A stretch of DNA of 64,000 nt, taken from the NCBI RefSeq assembly GCF_008705135.1, contig NZ_CP023694.1, forward strand, positions 4,135,001 through 4,199,000, in the 5' to 3' direction. The stretch is from Streptomyces coeruleorubidus (GTDB taxonomy: Bacteria > Actinomycetota > Actinomycetes > Streptomycetales > Streptomycetaceae). Each line of letters starts with the position of its first letter. Within the stretch, counting starts at the first letter, position 1. Shown one piece after another: positions 1 to 7,771 of this stretch. The notes beneath the pieces are model-generated. The model worked only from the letters and a program-made list of their open reading frames with translations. It did not search any database and was not told where the DNA came from. The position numbers and the translations under genes are program-made.

Positions 1-1164
1 GAGCAACGTCTCGCGCAGCGTCTCCCGGGTACGTCCCCGGGTCTTGACCGCATGGCAGTTGGGGCAGAGGGCCACCATCTGACTGGGGTGGTCGCGGCCT
101 CCCAGGGCCAGCTCGACGACGTGGTCGACCTCGAGGATGGGGTGGTCGCGGTCGGTGACATCGGCCGGCTGGCCCGTGCAGCCGGGGTTCTCGCAGCGGC
201 CCTGGCTGCGGCTCAGGACCAGATAGCGGGCGGCCCGGGAGCGGACCGGACTGTGAGTGGTCCGGGAGACACGGCGGCCGTGGGTCTTCGATTCCTGTTC
301 CTCGACGAGCCTGCAACCGCGTTCGTACTCGGCGGCGGTGATGAGCCACTGTTCGGGTGCGCGACCCGGCGGGGTGCGCGGTTCGGCCGACTCGACGTCG
401 TCCAGACCGACGTCGGCGAGGAGCGGGGCGGGGTCGAGGTCCTCGAAGAACGTGCCGAGGAGTTCGTCGAGGACGGCGAGACGGGTCACCGCGGAGTGCC
501 GGAACCGGTCGTACACGGGCTCGGCGAGGCCGCCGAGCGGCTGGTGCGTGACGAACCATCGCTTCAGCCGGGCGTCACCGTGTGCGGTGGGTACCGGACG
601 GGGGCAGTCCCGCAACTCCCAGATGTCGTCGTGGTGGAGAGACGCGACCGGGTAGTCGGGGCGCGGGCGCTCGCCCCTCGCTCCGTGTCTCCGCAACAGA
701 TCCTTGAGCGCTTCCTCGGTCTCCGGCCAGGGAAGGAGCCGCGGCTCGCCGCGGACGGCTCGTCCCATGGCCCACAGCAGCGCGATCGGTTTGTACAGGG
801 CCGGGCCGTTCGCGGAACGGTTCACCTTCAGGTGGGTGATCCGGGAGATCAGCTCGTCGTGGGGCGGGTCGCTCGTCCCGGGGTCCTCCACGACATCGAA
901 GCCGAGGCGCTTCAGGAGGCGGGCGGCGTGCTCCGCACCACCGGAGAAACCCTTCGCGTTCGGGGCCAGTACCCGCTCGCCGGGCAGGAATCCGTGCGCC
1001 ACCCCGACGATGGCCTTGGAATCGTAGTGCCTGCCCTCGTGCACCAGCAGGTAGCGGCGCGCACGCCGGAACTTGTGGCTCTTCAGGAAGGCATCCCGTC
1101 CGAGCCGGTCACACTCCTCGATCGCCTTCTCGATCTCGACGCGCGATATGTCCGCGAGAGCCAT
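1..1164 (-). CDS. ScoMcrA-like HNH endonuclease, probable modified-DNA-dependent (type IV) restriction enzyme, C-terminus cut by window edge
   Basis: The reading frame starts at the ATG whose complement lies at 1162-1164 and is still open at base 1, giving 388 residues so far. The C-terminal part shows an HNH nuclease: a CENPGC knuckle at residues 324-329, VDH at 346-348, and a CPNCH knuckle at 367-371, so four Cys probably bind a structural zinc. The N-terminal ~75 residues (start MALADISRVEIEKAIEEC, then RYYLLVHEGR-like and DSKAIVG segments) resemble the head domain of Streptomyces ScoMcrA-type enzymes. The central region (about 90-260, with ASLHHDDIWEL ending at residue 184) resembles the sulfur-binding domain that reads phosphorothioate DNA. 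From family knowledge it would cleave incoming modified DNA; the substrate is inferred. It could also be a generic HNH protein. Confidence 0.8.
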   Translation of the reverse strand, partial: MALADISRVEIEKAIEECDRLGRDAFLKSHKFRRARRYLLVHEGRHYDSKAIVGVAHGFLPGERVLAPNAKGFSGGAEHAARLLKRLGFDVVEDPGTSDPPHDELISRITHLKVNRSANGPALYKPIALLWAMGRAVRGEPRLLPWPETEEALKDLLRRHGARGERPRPDYPVASLHHDDIWELRDCPRPVPTAHGDARLKRWFVTHQPLGGLAEPVYDRFRHSAVTRLAVLDELLGTFFEDLDPAPLLADVGLDDVESAEPRTPPGRAPEQWLITAAEYERGCRLVEEQESKTHGRRVSRTTHSPVRSRAARYLVLSRSQGRCENPGCTGQPADVTDRDHPILEVDHVVELALGGRDHPSQMVALCPNCHAVKTRGRTRETLRETLL

Positions 1165-1264
1165 GGCGGGAACTCTATGCGACTCGGGCCGGGGCGCGGG
1201 TAGTTCGTCGTACTTGAGTACGCGTGCTCATGACGGCCCGCCAGGCCCGAGTGACCATGGCGGT

Positions 1265-1759
1265 ATGAAGAATCGGGGAATGCTTTCGGCCGGGGCCGCG
1301 CTCGTCCTCGGGGTGCCTGTCACCGCTTGGGGGCTGATGGGGCAGCAGAACTACGACGGGTTGCCGGCGAGTGAGCTGGACTACGCCTTTCAGCCGTGGG
1401 ACATCGGGGACGGTGTGGCCGCCGGCGTCGGTGGGCTCGCGCTGGTGCTGGCGGGGGTCGGTGCCGCGGTGCTCGTGCGGGGTGCGCGGCGTGGTGCGAT
1501 GGACCGGCGCTGGTGGGGGGTGCTCGGGCCGCTGGTGGTCGTCGGGCTCATGGCCGGTGTGGGCTGGCGGATCCTGACCGCGGGGGGCGTCGGGGCCAAC
1601 ATCGGTGCCGGGCTGCTGATCATCTTCGGTACGCCGGTCGCCGCCGGGCTGGTTCTGTGGGCCCTGGGGCGCGGCGTGTGGCTGGCGACGCGTCGGCACG
1701 GGGACGACGGCGGGACCGGGGGCCGGCGCCTGGGCGGTTTCGCCTCCGGCGGGGTGTGA
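1265..1759 (+). CDS. small integral membrane protein of unknown function
   Basis: This is a 164-residue protein starting MKNRGMLSAGAALVLGVPV at the ATG at 1265. Four hydrophobic stretches are visible: residues about 7-27, 58-78, 90-110 and 118-140. They are joined by short polar loops, with an Arg-rich segment (RGARRGAMDRRWW) between the second and third, and the C-terminal tail is Gly/Arg-rich and likely cytoplasmic. I do not recognise a family. It stands alone between the divergent HNH endonuclease and the methyltransferase. The start was chosen because the longer upstream reading would have to cross the endonuclease promoter region. Confidence 0.6.
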   Translation: MKNRGMLSAGAALVLGVPVTAWGLMGQQNYDGLPASELDYAFQPWDIGDGVAAGVGGLALVLAGVGAAVLVRGARRGAMDRRWWGVLGPLVVVGLMAGVGWRILTAGGVGANIGAGLLIIFGTPVAAGLVLWALGRGVWLATRRHGDDGGTGGRRLGGFASGGV

Positions 1760-1895
1760 CGGGCGGCGGCTCGCTTCCGCGTGGCCGAAATTCCACGGTG
1801 GTCCGGTGACGGGTGGGTCAACGTCCGTATCCGAGTGCGGAGTTCACCTAGGTTGGTGGACCGGTCCCCCTTCCCCACCCCCAGGAGGCCCTGCC

Positions 1896-2702
1896 GTGCT
1901 CGACGACAGCCTGCGTGACCGTATCGACACGTCCAAGCCGCACTCGGCCCGCTTCTGGAACTACTTCGTCGGCGGCAAGGACAACTACGAGGTCGACCGC
2001 GAGATCGGCGACCAGATCAAGTCGATCTTCCCGGGTCTGGTCGACGTGGCGGTCACGAGCCGTCGGTTCCTGGGACGGGCGGTGCGGTATCTGGCCGTCG
2101 AGCAGGGGGTGCGGCAGTTCCTGGACATCGGCACCGGGCTGCCGACCGCCGACAACACGCACGAGGTCGCCCAGCGCGTGGCACCGGACTCCCGGATCGT
2201 GTACGTCGACAACGACCCCATCGTGCTGGCCCACGCCAACGCCCTGCTCACCAGCACACCCGAGGGCAGGACCGCCTATCTGGACGCCGACCTGTACGAC
2301 CCGGAGGCCGTACTGGAGGCCGCCGCGGGCACGCTCGACCTGTCCCGGCCGGTCGGCCTGATGATCCTCAACACGCTGGGGCACGTCGCCGACTACGAGC
2401 GGGCACGTGAGCTGGTGCGGCGGCTGATGGCGGGGTTGCCGGCCTGCAGCCACCTGGTGATCAGCGACAGCACCGCGACGAGTGAGGGCATGATCGCCGC
2501 TTCGGAGGCCTACAACGCGAGTGGGGCGGTGCCGTATTACGTCCGCGAGGTCGCCGAGATCGCCGGGTTCTTCGACGGGCTGGAGTTGGTGGAGCCAGGA
2601 GTCGTCCGGGTGCCCGAGTGGCGGCCGGAGCCTGCCGAGGGAGCGGCCGGTGCGGACGCCGCCGCTGTGGACGCGTACTGCGGCGTGGGCCGCAAGGCGT
2701 AA
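1896..2702 (+). CDS. SAM-dependent methyltransferase, DUF574 type
   Basis: This 268-residue protein begins at GTG 1896, preceded by an AGGAGG ribosome site at 1883-1888. Hallmarks of the Streptomyces DUF574 methyltransferase family are present: DTSKPHSARFWNYFVGGKDNY near the N-terminus, the SAM-binding segment FLDIGTGLPTADNTHEVA (about residues 78-95), and VYVDNDPIVLAHA for the ribose-binding acidic residue. Family members are cytosolic, usually of unknown substrate, and very numerous in Streptomyces. The longer upstream reading to 1806 is Pro/Gly-rich without family similarity, so I reject it. Nothing in the neighbourhood identifies the substrate. Confidence 0.85.
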   Translation: MLDDSLRDRIDTSKPHSARFWNYFVGGKDNYEVDREIGDQIKSIFPGLVDVAVTSRRFLGRAVRYLAVEQGVRQFLDIGTGLPTADNTHEVAQRVAPDSRIVYVDNDPIVLAHANALLTSTPEGRTAYLDADLYDPEAVLEAAAGTLDLSRPVGLMILNTLGHVADYERARELVRRLMAGLPACSHLVISDSTATSEGMIAASEAYNASGAVPYYVREVAEIAGFFDGLELVEPGVVRVPEWRPEPAEGAAGADAAAVDAYCGVGRKA

Positions 2703-2775
2703 AGGGGCCCGTGGTCCGGTGCGCGCCGTCGTGGCGGGTCGCGCCCCCGGGAAGCCCCCACGCGATAATCAGGAC

Positions 2776-3474
2776 ATGGCCGCACCAGCCCCCGCCCCCG
2801 AGCCGGTCCGGCGGCTCATCGGTGATCTGCTCGCGGTGGGTGAGGCGTACGCCCTCGTCCTGGCGGGCGGGTACGCGGTGCTGGCCCACGGGCTGGTGCG
2901 GCGGGCCGGACCGGACGTGGACGTCGCCACCGAGCACCCCGCCGGGATGGACGGCATCGCCGACACCGTCCGGACGGGGCTCGTGGCGCGCGGCTGGCTC
3001 GTGCGGACGCGGGAGAGCGATCCGCTGTCCGCCCAGTTCCTCGTCACCGACGCGGCGACGGGTGCGGAGTACGAGGTCGGCCTCCACAAGGAGGTGCTGT
3101 GGCGCCCGCCCGTGCTGACCGGGCTCGGGCCGGCCCTCTCCCTCGACGACCTCGTCGGCACCCGCGTGCGGGACCTGGCCGACCGTGGCCTCGCCCGCGA
3201 CCTGGTCGACGTATACGCCGCCTCGGCCCGCTGGAGCCATCCCGAACTGGAGGAACTGGGCCGCCGCCACGCCTCCGAGCCCTTCGACCTCACCGACCTC
3301 CAGGCCCGGCTGACCGGCACGGACTGGCTCGACGACAGCGCGTTCACCGCCCACGGCCTCGACGTCCCGGGCGTCGCCGGACTCCGTCGCTGGGCCCAGG
3401 AGTGGGCCGACGACATCGCGGAGCGGCTGATCGAGGGCGGGGCCCCGGACGAGAGCGCCCCGGAGGAGGAGTGA
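2776..3474 (+). CDS. nucleotidyltransferase-fold protein (AbiEii-like)
   Basis: The ATG at 2776 gives 232 residues. The N-terminal half contains LVLAGGYAVLAHGLV (about residues 26-40), the GG-type helix seen in nucleotidyltransferase-fold proteins, followed by PDVDVAT carrying a D-x-D pair. YEVGLHKEVLW and LVGTRVRDLADRGLARDLVDVYA later in the chain match the AbiEii/AbiGii-type domain, where the last segment scaffolds the fold. No partner antitoxin of AbiEi type is adjacent, so a toxin role is not supported and a housekeeping or orphan nucleotidyltransferase is equally likely. It converges on the MFS gene with only 9 bp between stops. Confidence 0.65.
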   Translation: MAAPAPAPEPVRRLIGDLLAVGEAYALVLAGGYAVLAHGLVRRAGPDVDVATEHPAGMDGIADTVRTGLVARGWLVRTRESDPLSAQFLVTDAATGAEYEVGLHKEVLWRPPVLTGLGPALSLDDLVGTRVRDLADRGLARDLVDVYAASARWSHPELEELGRRHASEPFDLTDLQARLTGTDWLDDSAFTAHGLDVPGVAGLRRWAQEWADDIAERLIEGGAPDESAPEEE

Positions 3475-3483
3475 CACCCTTCG

Positions 3484-4701
3484 TCACCTCCCCGCGGACC
3501 TTCCCTCGGAAGCTCTCCGTCCCGGCACCGGTGCCGTCGCCCGCCGCTCCCGCCTCCCCGCCGTCATCAGCGCCAGCGTCACCCCGGCCGACAGGGTCGC
3601 CATGGCCGTCATCGCGCCTGCCGGGGACGTCAGTTGGGCCACCGAACCCGCGAGTGCCGCGGCCACGCCCTGCATCGTGAGCATGCCGGCCGAGTGCAGT
3701 CCCAGGGCGTGGCCCGTGAGGGCGTCGGGTGTCAGGGCCACCAGGCGCTCCTGCTGGACGAGGCTCGCGCCGAAGCCGACCGAGGCCAGCGTGACGGCGG
3801 CCGCGGCGAGCGGAAGGGGCGGGTGGAGCAGGAAGGGCACGTACGGGACGGCCAGGACCAGCAGGAGCGGGAAGCCCAGGCGGGGGCGCAGCCGCGGTGG
3901 GACCAGACGGCCCACCAGCACGTCCCCGGCCAGCATGCCGAGTGCCGCGAAGGCGAACAGGGTGCCGGCGGAGTCGGGGGCGTAGGAGACGTAGAGGGAT
4001 TCGCAGCCGACGACCAGGCCGTTGGGGATCCACAGGGCCAGATAGACCTGGCGGCGGGGTGCGGACGACCAGAGCAGGGCGTTGGCGCGCCAGGTCGCCG
4101 ACACCGAGGGGCGGCCCGTCGCGCGGGGTGGGCGGCCGGTCAGGCCGAGGCGGACGACCGCGGCTGCGAGGACGTAGAGGGCGGCGGCCACCAGCAGCGA
4201 GATCCGCGGGGACAGCAGGGCCACGAGCGCGCCGCCGGTCGCGTATCCGGCGATCTGCATGAGGCCGCTCATCATGTTGAAGACCGAGCGGCCCAGCAGG
4301 TAGCCGTCCTTGGAGAGGATCTCGTTCAGCAGGCCCCAGCGCACTCCCCCGCCCACCGACTTCGCCAGCCCCATGGCCAGGACGATCGCAAAGAGGGACC
4401 AGATCGGCAGGCCGGGCAGGGCCAGGGCCGCCGTGCCCGCCGCGAAGATCAGGGGCAGGGCCGTGAGGGCCGCGCGCGGGGGCAGCCGGTCGGCCGCCGA
4501 GAGCAGGAACATCGCGCCCACCACCTGCACCAGCGACGAGCCGGACATGCTCAGCGCCGAGAGCAGCGGCGACTCGGTCGCCCGGTACACCAGGATGCCA
4601 AGCGCCAGTCCGCCCATCGTCTGGGCGACCGTCTGCGCCGACGCGGCCAGGAAGAACGGGGTGAACTCGGGCGTGCGGAACAGTTCGCGGTAGCTGCGCA
4701 T
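3484..4701 (-). CDS. MFS transporter
   Basis: This 405-residue protein starts MRSYRELFRTPEFTPFFLAA. It has about 11-12 hydrophobic helices and an early GILVYRATESPLLSALSMSG segment typical of major facilitator efflux proteins of the drug-exporter type. A cytoplasmic Arg-rich linker (GLTGRPPRATGRPSV) separates two six-helix halves, and the C-terminus is Arg-rich. It is divergently transcribed from an ArsR-type regulator 71 bp away with a perfect inverted repeat in the shared promoter, so it is probably repressed by that neighbour. The substrate is unknown. Confidence 0.85.
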   Translation of the reverse strand: MRSYRELFRTPEFTPFFLAASAQTVAQTMGGLALGILVYRATESPLLSALSMSGSSLVQVVGAMFLLSAADRLPPRAALTALPLIFAAGTAALALPGLPIWSLFAIVLAMGLAKSVGGGVRWGLLNEILSKDGYLLGRSVFNMMSGLMQIAGYATGGALVALLSPRISLLVAAALYVLAAAVVRLGLTGRPPRATGRPSVSATWRANALLWSSAPRRQVYLALWIPNGLVVGCESLYVSYAPDSAGTLFAFAALGMLAGDVLVGRLVPPRLRPRLGFPLLLVLAVPYVPFLLHPPLPLAAAAVTLASVGFGASLVQQERLVALTPDALTGHALGLHSAGMLTMQGVAAALAGSVAQLTSPAGAMTAMATLSAGVTLALMTAGRRERRATAPVPGRRASEGRSAGR

Positions 4702-4738
4702 GCGGGGAGTCTCCGGCGCCCCGGATCGCCTGGTTATT

Positions 4739-4758
4739 GTTTCGCGCGGGTGCGAAAC
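4739..4758. promoter_or_regulatory. candidate operator, inverted repeat GTTTCGC-N6-GCGAAAC
   Basis: Two perfect 7-bp arms at 4739-4745 and 4752-4758, separated by 6 bp, lie in the 71-bp divergent promoter between the MFS gene and the ArsR-type regulator. The placement is what is expected for an autoregulated repressor controlling its neighbour. The binding protein is inferred. Confidence 0.6.
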
Positions 4759-4772
4759 GTCGGGGGGTGCGC

Positions 4773-5759
4773 ATGGGCTGGTGGCAGATCAACGCCGACA
4801 CCCTGGCCGGGAGCCGGTTCGTGCTCTCCCCGCTCGCCGAGACCTTCGCCTGCCTCCAGTTGCTGCACCGGGGCACACCCGCGCACCCGGGCGAACGGGC
4901 CTGGCTCCGCGACCACCTGCCCGGCTACCGGGCCCGGCTGGCCGCCGACCCCGTGACCGCGCTGCTCGTCCGCGCCGGGCTGGGCCGGTCCTGGATCGCC
5001 GACTTCCTCACGCCCACCCCGAGAGACCGGGAGACCTTCGAGGAAGGGGTGGCACGGGTGCGGGCGGCCCGCCCCGACGCAGCCCGCGCCCATCTGCGGC
5101 TCTCCCTCGCCGGCCCGCTTCCCCCCGCCCTGGACCGGGACGACCTCCCCGAGCGCGCGGCCGGCCTGCTGACGTACGTCTGGACCGAGACGGTACGGCC
5201 GGACTGGGACCGGCGTCGGCGGGTGCTGGAGGCGGACGTGGTCGCCCGTACCGCGCAGGTGAGCCGGGGCGGCTGGGCGGCGGTGCTGGACGCGCTGCGA
5301 CCGGGCCGGACCCGGTGGCTGGGTGACAACCGGCTCCAGGTGAATCTGCACGAGTACCCGCCCCGCGAGATCTCCGGCGCCGAGCTCCTGTTCGTGCCCG
5401 TCACCCCGCGGACCGGCTGGGTGTCCTGGGAGGAGCCCGACCGGTACGCGGTGATCTACGCGTGCGCGGGCGTGCTCGCCGACGCCGGCGGCCGGACCGT
5501 GCCCGCGAGCCTCGGCGCACTGCTCGGGGCCGCACGGGCCGGTGTGCTCGTCCTGCTCGACTCCCCGCTGAGCACCAGCCAGTTGGTCGCCGTGACCGGG
5601 CAGGGGCTCGGCTCGGTCGGCCGGCACCTGAGGGTGCTGCTGGACGCCGGGCTGGTCGAGCGGCGGCGGGCGGGCCGGTCGGTGCTGTACTCGCGCACCG
5701 CGGCGGGGCAGGTCCTGGTGGAGGCCGGAACGGGTCGGCCCGACACCCGGCGGAGTTAG
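4773..5759 (+). CDS. ArsR-family winged-helix transcriptional regulator
   Basis: The ATG at 4773 (MGWWQINADTLAGSRFVLSP) follows a G-rich ribosome site and gives 328 residues. The C-terminal 80 residues form an ArsR-like winged helix: DSPLSTSQLVAVTGQ, then GSVGRHLRVLLDAGLVERRR and the wing GRSVLYSRT. The long N-terminal region (about 230 residues) starts with LSPLAETFACLQLLHRG and is the effector or dimerisation part typical of long Streptomyces ArsR proteins. It has no obvious metal-binding Cys cluster. The divergent MFS transporter and the intervening palindrome suggest a local repressor of efflux. Confidence 0.8.
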   Translation: MGWWQINADTLAGSRFVLSPLAETFACLQLLHRGTPAHPGERAWLRDHLPGYRARLAADPVTALLVRAGLGRSWIADFLTPTPRDRETFEEGVARVRAARPDAARAHLRLSLAGPLPPALDRDDLPERAAGLLTYVWTETVRPDWDRRRRVLEADVVARTAQVSRGGWAAVLDALRPGRTRWLGDNRLQVNLHEYPPREISGAELLFVPVTPRTGWVSWEEPDRYAVIYACAGVLADAGGRTVPASLGALLGAARAGVLVLLDSPLSTSQLVAVTGQGLGSVGRHLRVLLDAGLVERRRAGRSVLYSRTAAGQVLVEAGTGRPDTRRS

Positions 5760-5768
5760 CATCCGCTC

Positions 5769-6272
5769 ATGACGACTGACAACGGTTCCTCTCCCCTCGA
5801 CGTCGAGATCGGTGCCCTCCAGGGCGGTTCCGCCGACCTGTCCCAGTACGCGGGCAAGGCGGTGCTCGTGGTGAACGTGGCCTCCAAGTGCGGCCTGACC
5901 CCGCAGTACAACGGGCTGGAGAAGCTCCACGAGCGGTACGCCGAGCGCGGCTTCACCGTCCTCGGCGTGCCCTGCAACCAGTTCCTCGGGCAGGAGCCCG
6001 GCAGCGCCGAGGAGATCGCCGAGTTCTGCTCGGCGACCTACGGCGTGACCTTCCCGCTGACGGAGAAGGTCGAGGTGAACGGCGAGAACCGGCACCCGCT
6101 GTACGACCGCCTGACCGGCTTCGCCGACGCCGAGGGGCACAGCGGGGACATCCGCTGGAACTTCGAGAAGTTCCTCGTCGGCCGGGACGGCCGGGTCGTC
6201 GCCCGCTTCTCCCCGCAGACCGAGCCGGAGTCGGACGAGGTCGTGGCGGCGATCGAGGCGCAGCTGGCCTGA
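5769..6272 (+). CDS. glutathione peroxidase-family thiol peroxidase
   Basis: This 167-residue protein reduces hydroperoxides in the cytosol. As actinomycetes lack glutathione, thioredoxin is the likely donor. The catalytic set is intact: Cys41 in NVASKCGLTPQYNGL, Gln75 in CNQFLGQEPG, and Trp130-Asn131 in IRWNFEKFLVGRDG. It uses Cys rather than selenocysteine. Length is normal for the family. It starts at ATG 5769, 9 bp after the ArsR-type regulator, and is followed by the MerR regulator in the same direction, so co-transcription with the upstream gene is possible. Confidence 0.95.
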   Translation: MTTDNGSSPLDVEIGALQGGSADLSQYAGKAVLVVNVASKCGLTPQYNGLEKLHERYAERGFTVLGVPCNQFLGQEPGSAEEIAEFCSATYGVTFPLTEKVEVNGENRHPLYDRLTGFADAEGHSGDIRWNFEKFLVGRDGRVVARFSPQTEPESDEVVAAIEAQLA

Positions 6273-6284
6273 CACCCGCCCCGG

Positions 6285-6309
6285 TTGACCTTGCCCCTGG
6301 GGCAGGGCC
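6285..6309 (+). promoter_or_regulatory. candidate MerR-type promoter with dyad symmetry
   Basis: A TTGACC -35-like hexamer at 6285-6290 runs into a near-perfect dyad (CCTTGCCCC-T-GGGGCAGGG, 6289-6307, one mismatch). MerR regulators bind dyads lying between -35 and -10 of their own promoter. No clear -10 is visible. The assignment rests on position and symmetry. Confidence 0.4.
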
Positions 6310-6320
6310 GAGCGTCCTCG

Positions 6321-6347
6321 TCATCGGGCGGAAGAGCCGCCCGATGA
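6321..6347 (+). promoter_or_regulatory. perfect stem-loop overlapping a possible start codon of the MerR gene
   Basis: Arms TCATCGGGCGG (6321-6331) and CCGCCCGATGA (6337-6347) are exact complements with a 5-nt loop. The 3' arm covers the ATG at 6344. A ribosome site GGAGG (6349-6353) lies just downstream and would fit GTG 6359 or 6362. The hairpin may limit translation, act as an operator, or terminate upstream transcription. Confidence 0.4.
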
Positions 6348-7261
6348 CGGAGGATGCCGTGGTGGACATACCGGACCGTGACCTGCTCACCATCGGGGCG
6401 TTCGCCGCGCGCGCCCGGCTGTCGGCCAAGGCCCTGCGGCTGTACGACCGGCTGGGGCTGCTGTCCCCGGCGTACGTCGACGAGGCCACCGGCTACCGCT
6501 ACTACCGCGCAGGGCAGGTCGAACCGGCCCGGCTCGTGGCCATGCTGCGGCAGCTCGACATGCCGCTGGCCCGGATCGCCGAGGTGGTCGCGGCGGGCGA
6601 CGGGCCGACGGCGGCGGAACTGCTCGGCGCGTACTGGGCGGACGTCGAGGCGCGGGTGGCGGGGCAGCGGACGCTCGCCGAGTACCTCCGTGGGCGACTG
6701 TCGGGGAGGAGCTCCGAGATGTACCGGAAGTTCGCGGTCGAGACGGTGGACGTGCCCGAGCAGGTGGTGATCACCGAGAAGCGGCACACGCTGGCGGACG
6801 AGCTGCCGACGTGGATCGGGGCGGCGCTGGGCCGGCTGGAGGAGGCGGCCCGGGAGTGCGGGGGCGTGGCCGGGGTGCCGTACGTCGCCTACCACGCCGA
6901 GGTGTCCATGGAGAGCGACGGCCCCGCGGAGGCGTGCGTGCCTGTCGCCGATGAGGCGGCGGCACGGGCCTGGGCGGAACGATGGGGGTCCCCCCTGGTC
7001 GAGCGGAGCCGAGAGCTTGGGGGAGGGTGGGCGTGGGAGACGGCGGTACGGGTGGAGCCGGCCCGGCGGCTGGCGTACACCCGGATCACCAAGGCGCAGG
7101 TGGCGCACCCGCAGATCCTGGCCGCGTTCGAGGCGGTGGAGGAGTGGATGGCGGCTCGGGGACTGGCCGCGGCCGGTCCGTGCCGGGAGCTGTACTTCGC
7201 GGACTGGGGGGCGGCGGGAGCCGACGACCCGGTGTGTGATGTGGCGTTCCCGGTGAGCTGA
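6344..7261 (+). CDS. MerR-family regulator with GyrI-like effector domain
   Basis: The N-terminal helix-turn-helix reads LTIGAFAARARLSAKALRLY (after a 14-residue lead), then GLLSPAYVDEATGYRYY, the standard MerR wing region. LDMPLARIAEVVAAGD completes the DNA-binding module by about residue 85. A linker helix leads to a GyrI-like small-molecule domain (about 135-305, starting VPEQVVITEKRHTLADELP). The frame from ATG 6344 gives 305 residues; GTG 6359 or 6362 are better placed behind a GGAGG site and may be the true start. A 42-bp Streptomyces-type repeat is embedded in frame at 6984-7025, encoding GSPLVERSRELGGG inside the effector domain. The effector and target are unknown. Confidence 0.8.
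   Translation: MTEDAVVDIPDRDLLTIGAFAARARLSAKALRLYDRLGLLSPAYVDEATGYRYYRAGQVEPARLVAMLRQLDMPLARIAEVVAAGDGPTAAELLGAYWADVEARVAGQRTLAEYLRGRLSGRSSEMYRKFAVETVDVPEQVVITEKRHTLADELPTWIGAALGRLEEAARECGGVAGVPYVAYHAEVSMESDGPAEACVPVADEAAARAWAERWGSPLVERSRELGGGWAWETAVRVEPARRLAYTRITKAQVAHPQILAAFEAVEEWMAARGLAAAGPCRELYFADWGAAGADDPVCDVAFPVS
6984..7025. repeat. short C/G-ended repeat element inside the MerR coding sequence
   Basis: The 42 bp run from GGGGGTCCCCCCTGGTCGAG to GAGAGCTTGGGGGAG. I recognise this pattern as one that recurs widely between genes in Streptomyces genomes. Here it is in frame and adds 14 codons. It has C-run and G-run ends that can pair. I see only this copy in the window. Confidence 0.5.
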
Positions 7262-7290
7262 GCGCGCTCAGGAGCCCGCGGGCACAAGCG

Positions 7291-7332
7291 GAGCCCTCTC
7301 GGCAAGGACGGCGAGGCTGGTCGAGAGGGCTC
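7291..7332. terminator. bidirectional hairpin terminator
   Basis: Perfect 11-bp arms GAGCCCTCTCG (7291-7301) and CGAGAGGGCTC (7322-7332) with a 20-nt loop lie between the convergent MerR gene and the leftward DUF397 gene. Confidence 0.7.
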
Positions 7333-7367
7333 TGTCGGTGGTGCTTGTGCTGTTGTCGAGCGGTGGC

Positions 7368-7559
7368 TCAGGCCTTGACCGAGGCCACGAAGGCGTCCCA
7401 CGCGTCGGCGGGAAACGCCAGCTTGGGGCCCTCGGGGACCTTGGTGTCCCCGAGTTCCAGGGCCTCTTCGACGGTCGACCTGACCATCACACAGGCGCCG
7501 TTGTTGTTGGTGTAGGACGACGTCGTCCACGTTTCCGTGGCGCCCAGACGAATTGCCAT
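7368..7559 (-). CDS. DUF397 protein
   Basis: This 63-residue protein (start MAIRLGATETWTTSSYTNNN) carries the DUF397 signature: W-x-T-SSYTNNNGACV, then LGDTKVPEGPKLAFPADAWDAFVA. DUF397 proteins are small cytosolic partners of XRE/DUF5753 regulators in actinomycetes; some pairs have been linked to development, and others proposed as toxin-antitoxin pairs. The XRE gene lies 212 bp upstream in the same direction. A 9-bp inverted repeat just upstream suggests its own promoter and operator. Confidence 0.85.
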   Translation of the reverse strand: MAIRLGATETWTTSSYTNNNGACVMVRSTVEEALELGDTKVPEGPKLAFPADAWDAFVASVKA

Positions 7560-7583
7560 GTTCGCTCCGTAGCAGTTGCGTTT

Positions 7584-7610
7584 ACGCCAACCCGTGCTGG
7601 TGGTTGGCGT
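7584..7610. promoter_or_regulatory. candidate operator upstream of DUF397 gene
   Basis: Perfect 9-bp arms ACGCCAACC (7584-7592) and GGTTGGCGT (7602-7610) are separated by 9 bp, 24 bp before the DUF397 start. A further half-site CGCCAAC lies at 7624-7630. The likely binder is the neighbouring XRE protein, by inference. Confidence 0.5.
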
Positions 7611-7771
7611 GATCGACGCTACTCGCCAACATCCTCGTTCGGAGCAGTCATTCACTCGACCGGATGGCATATTCCAGGGGAGACTTCCAGTCAGGCGTGT
7701 CAGGGGTGTAGCATCCCGCGCTTTGCCGGACGGAAGGTCCCGGGCCACGGAAGGTCTCGCGCCACGGACGG

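Noticed and set aside
1806-1895. Upstream 30-residue extension of the DUF574 methyltransferase
   Set aside because: Pro/Gly-rich without family similarity, while GTG 1896 has a strong ribosome site.
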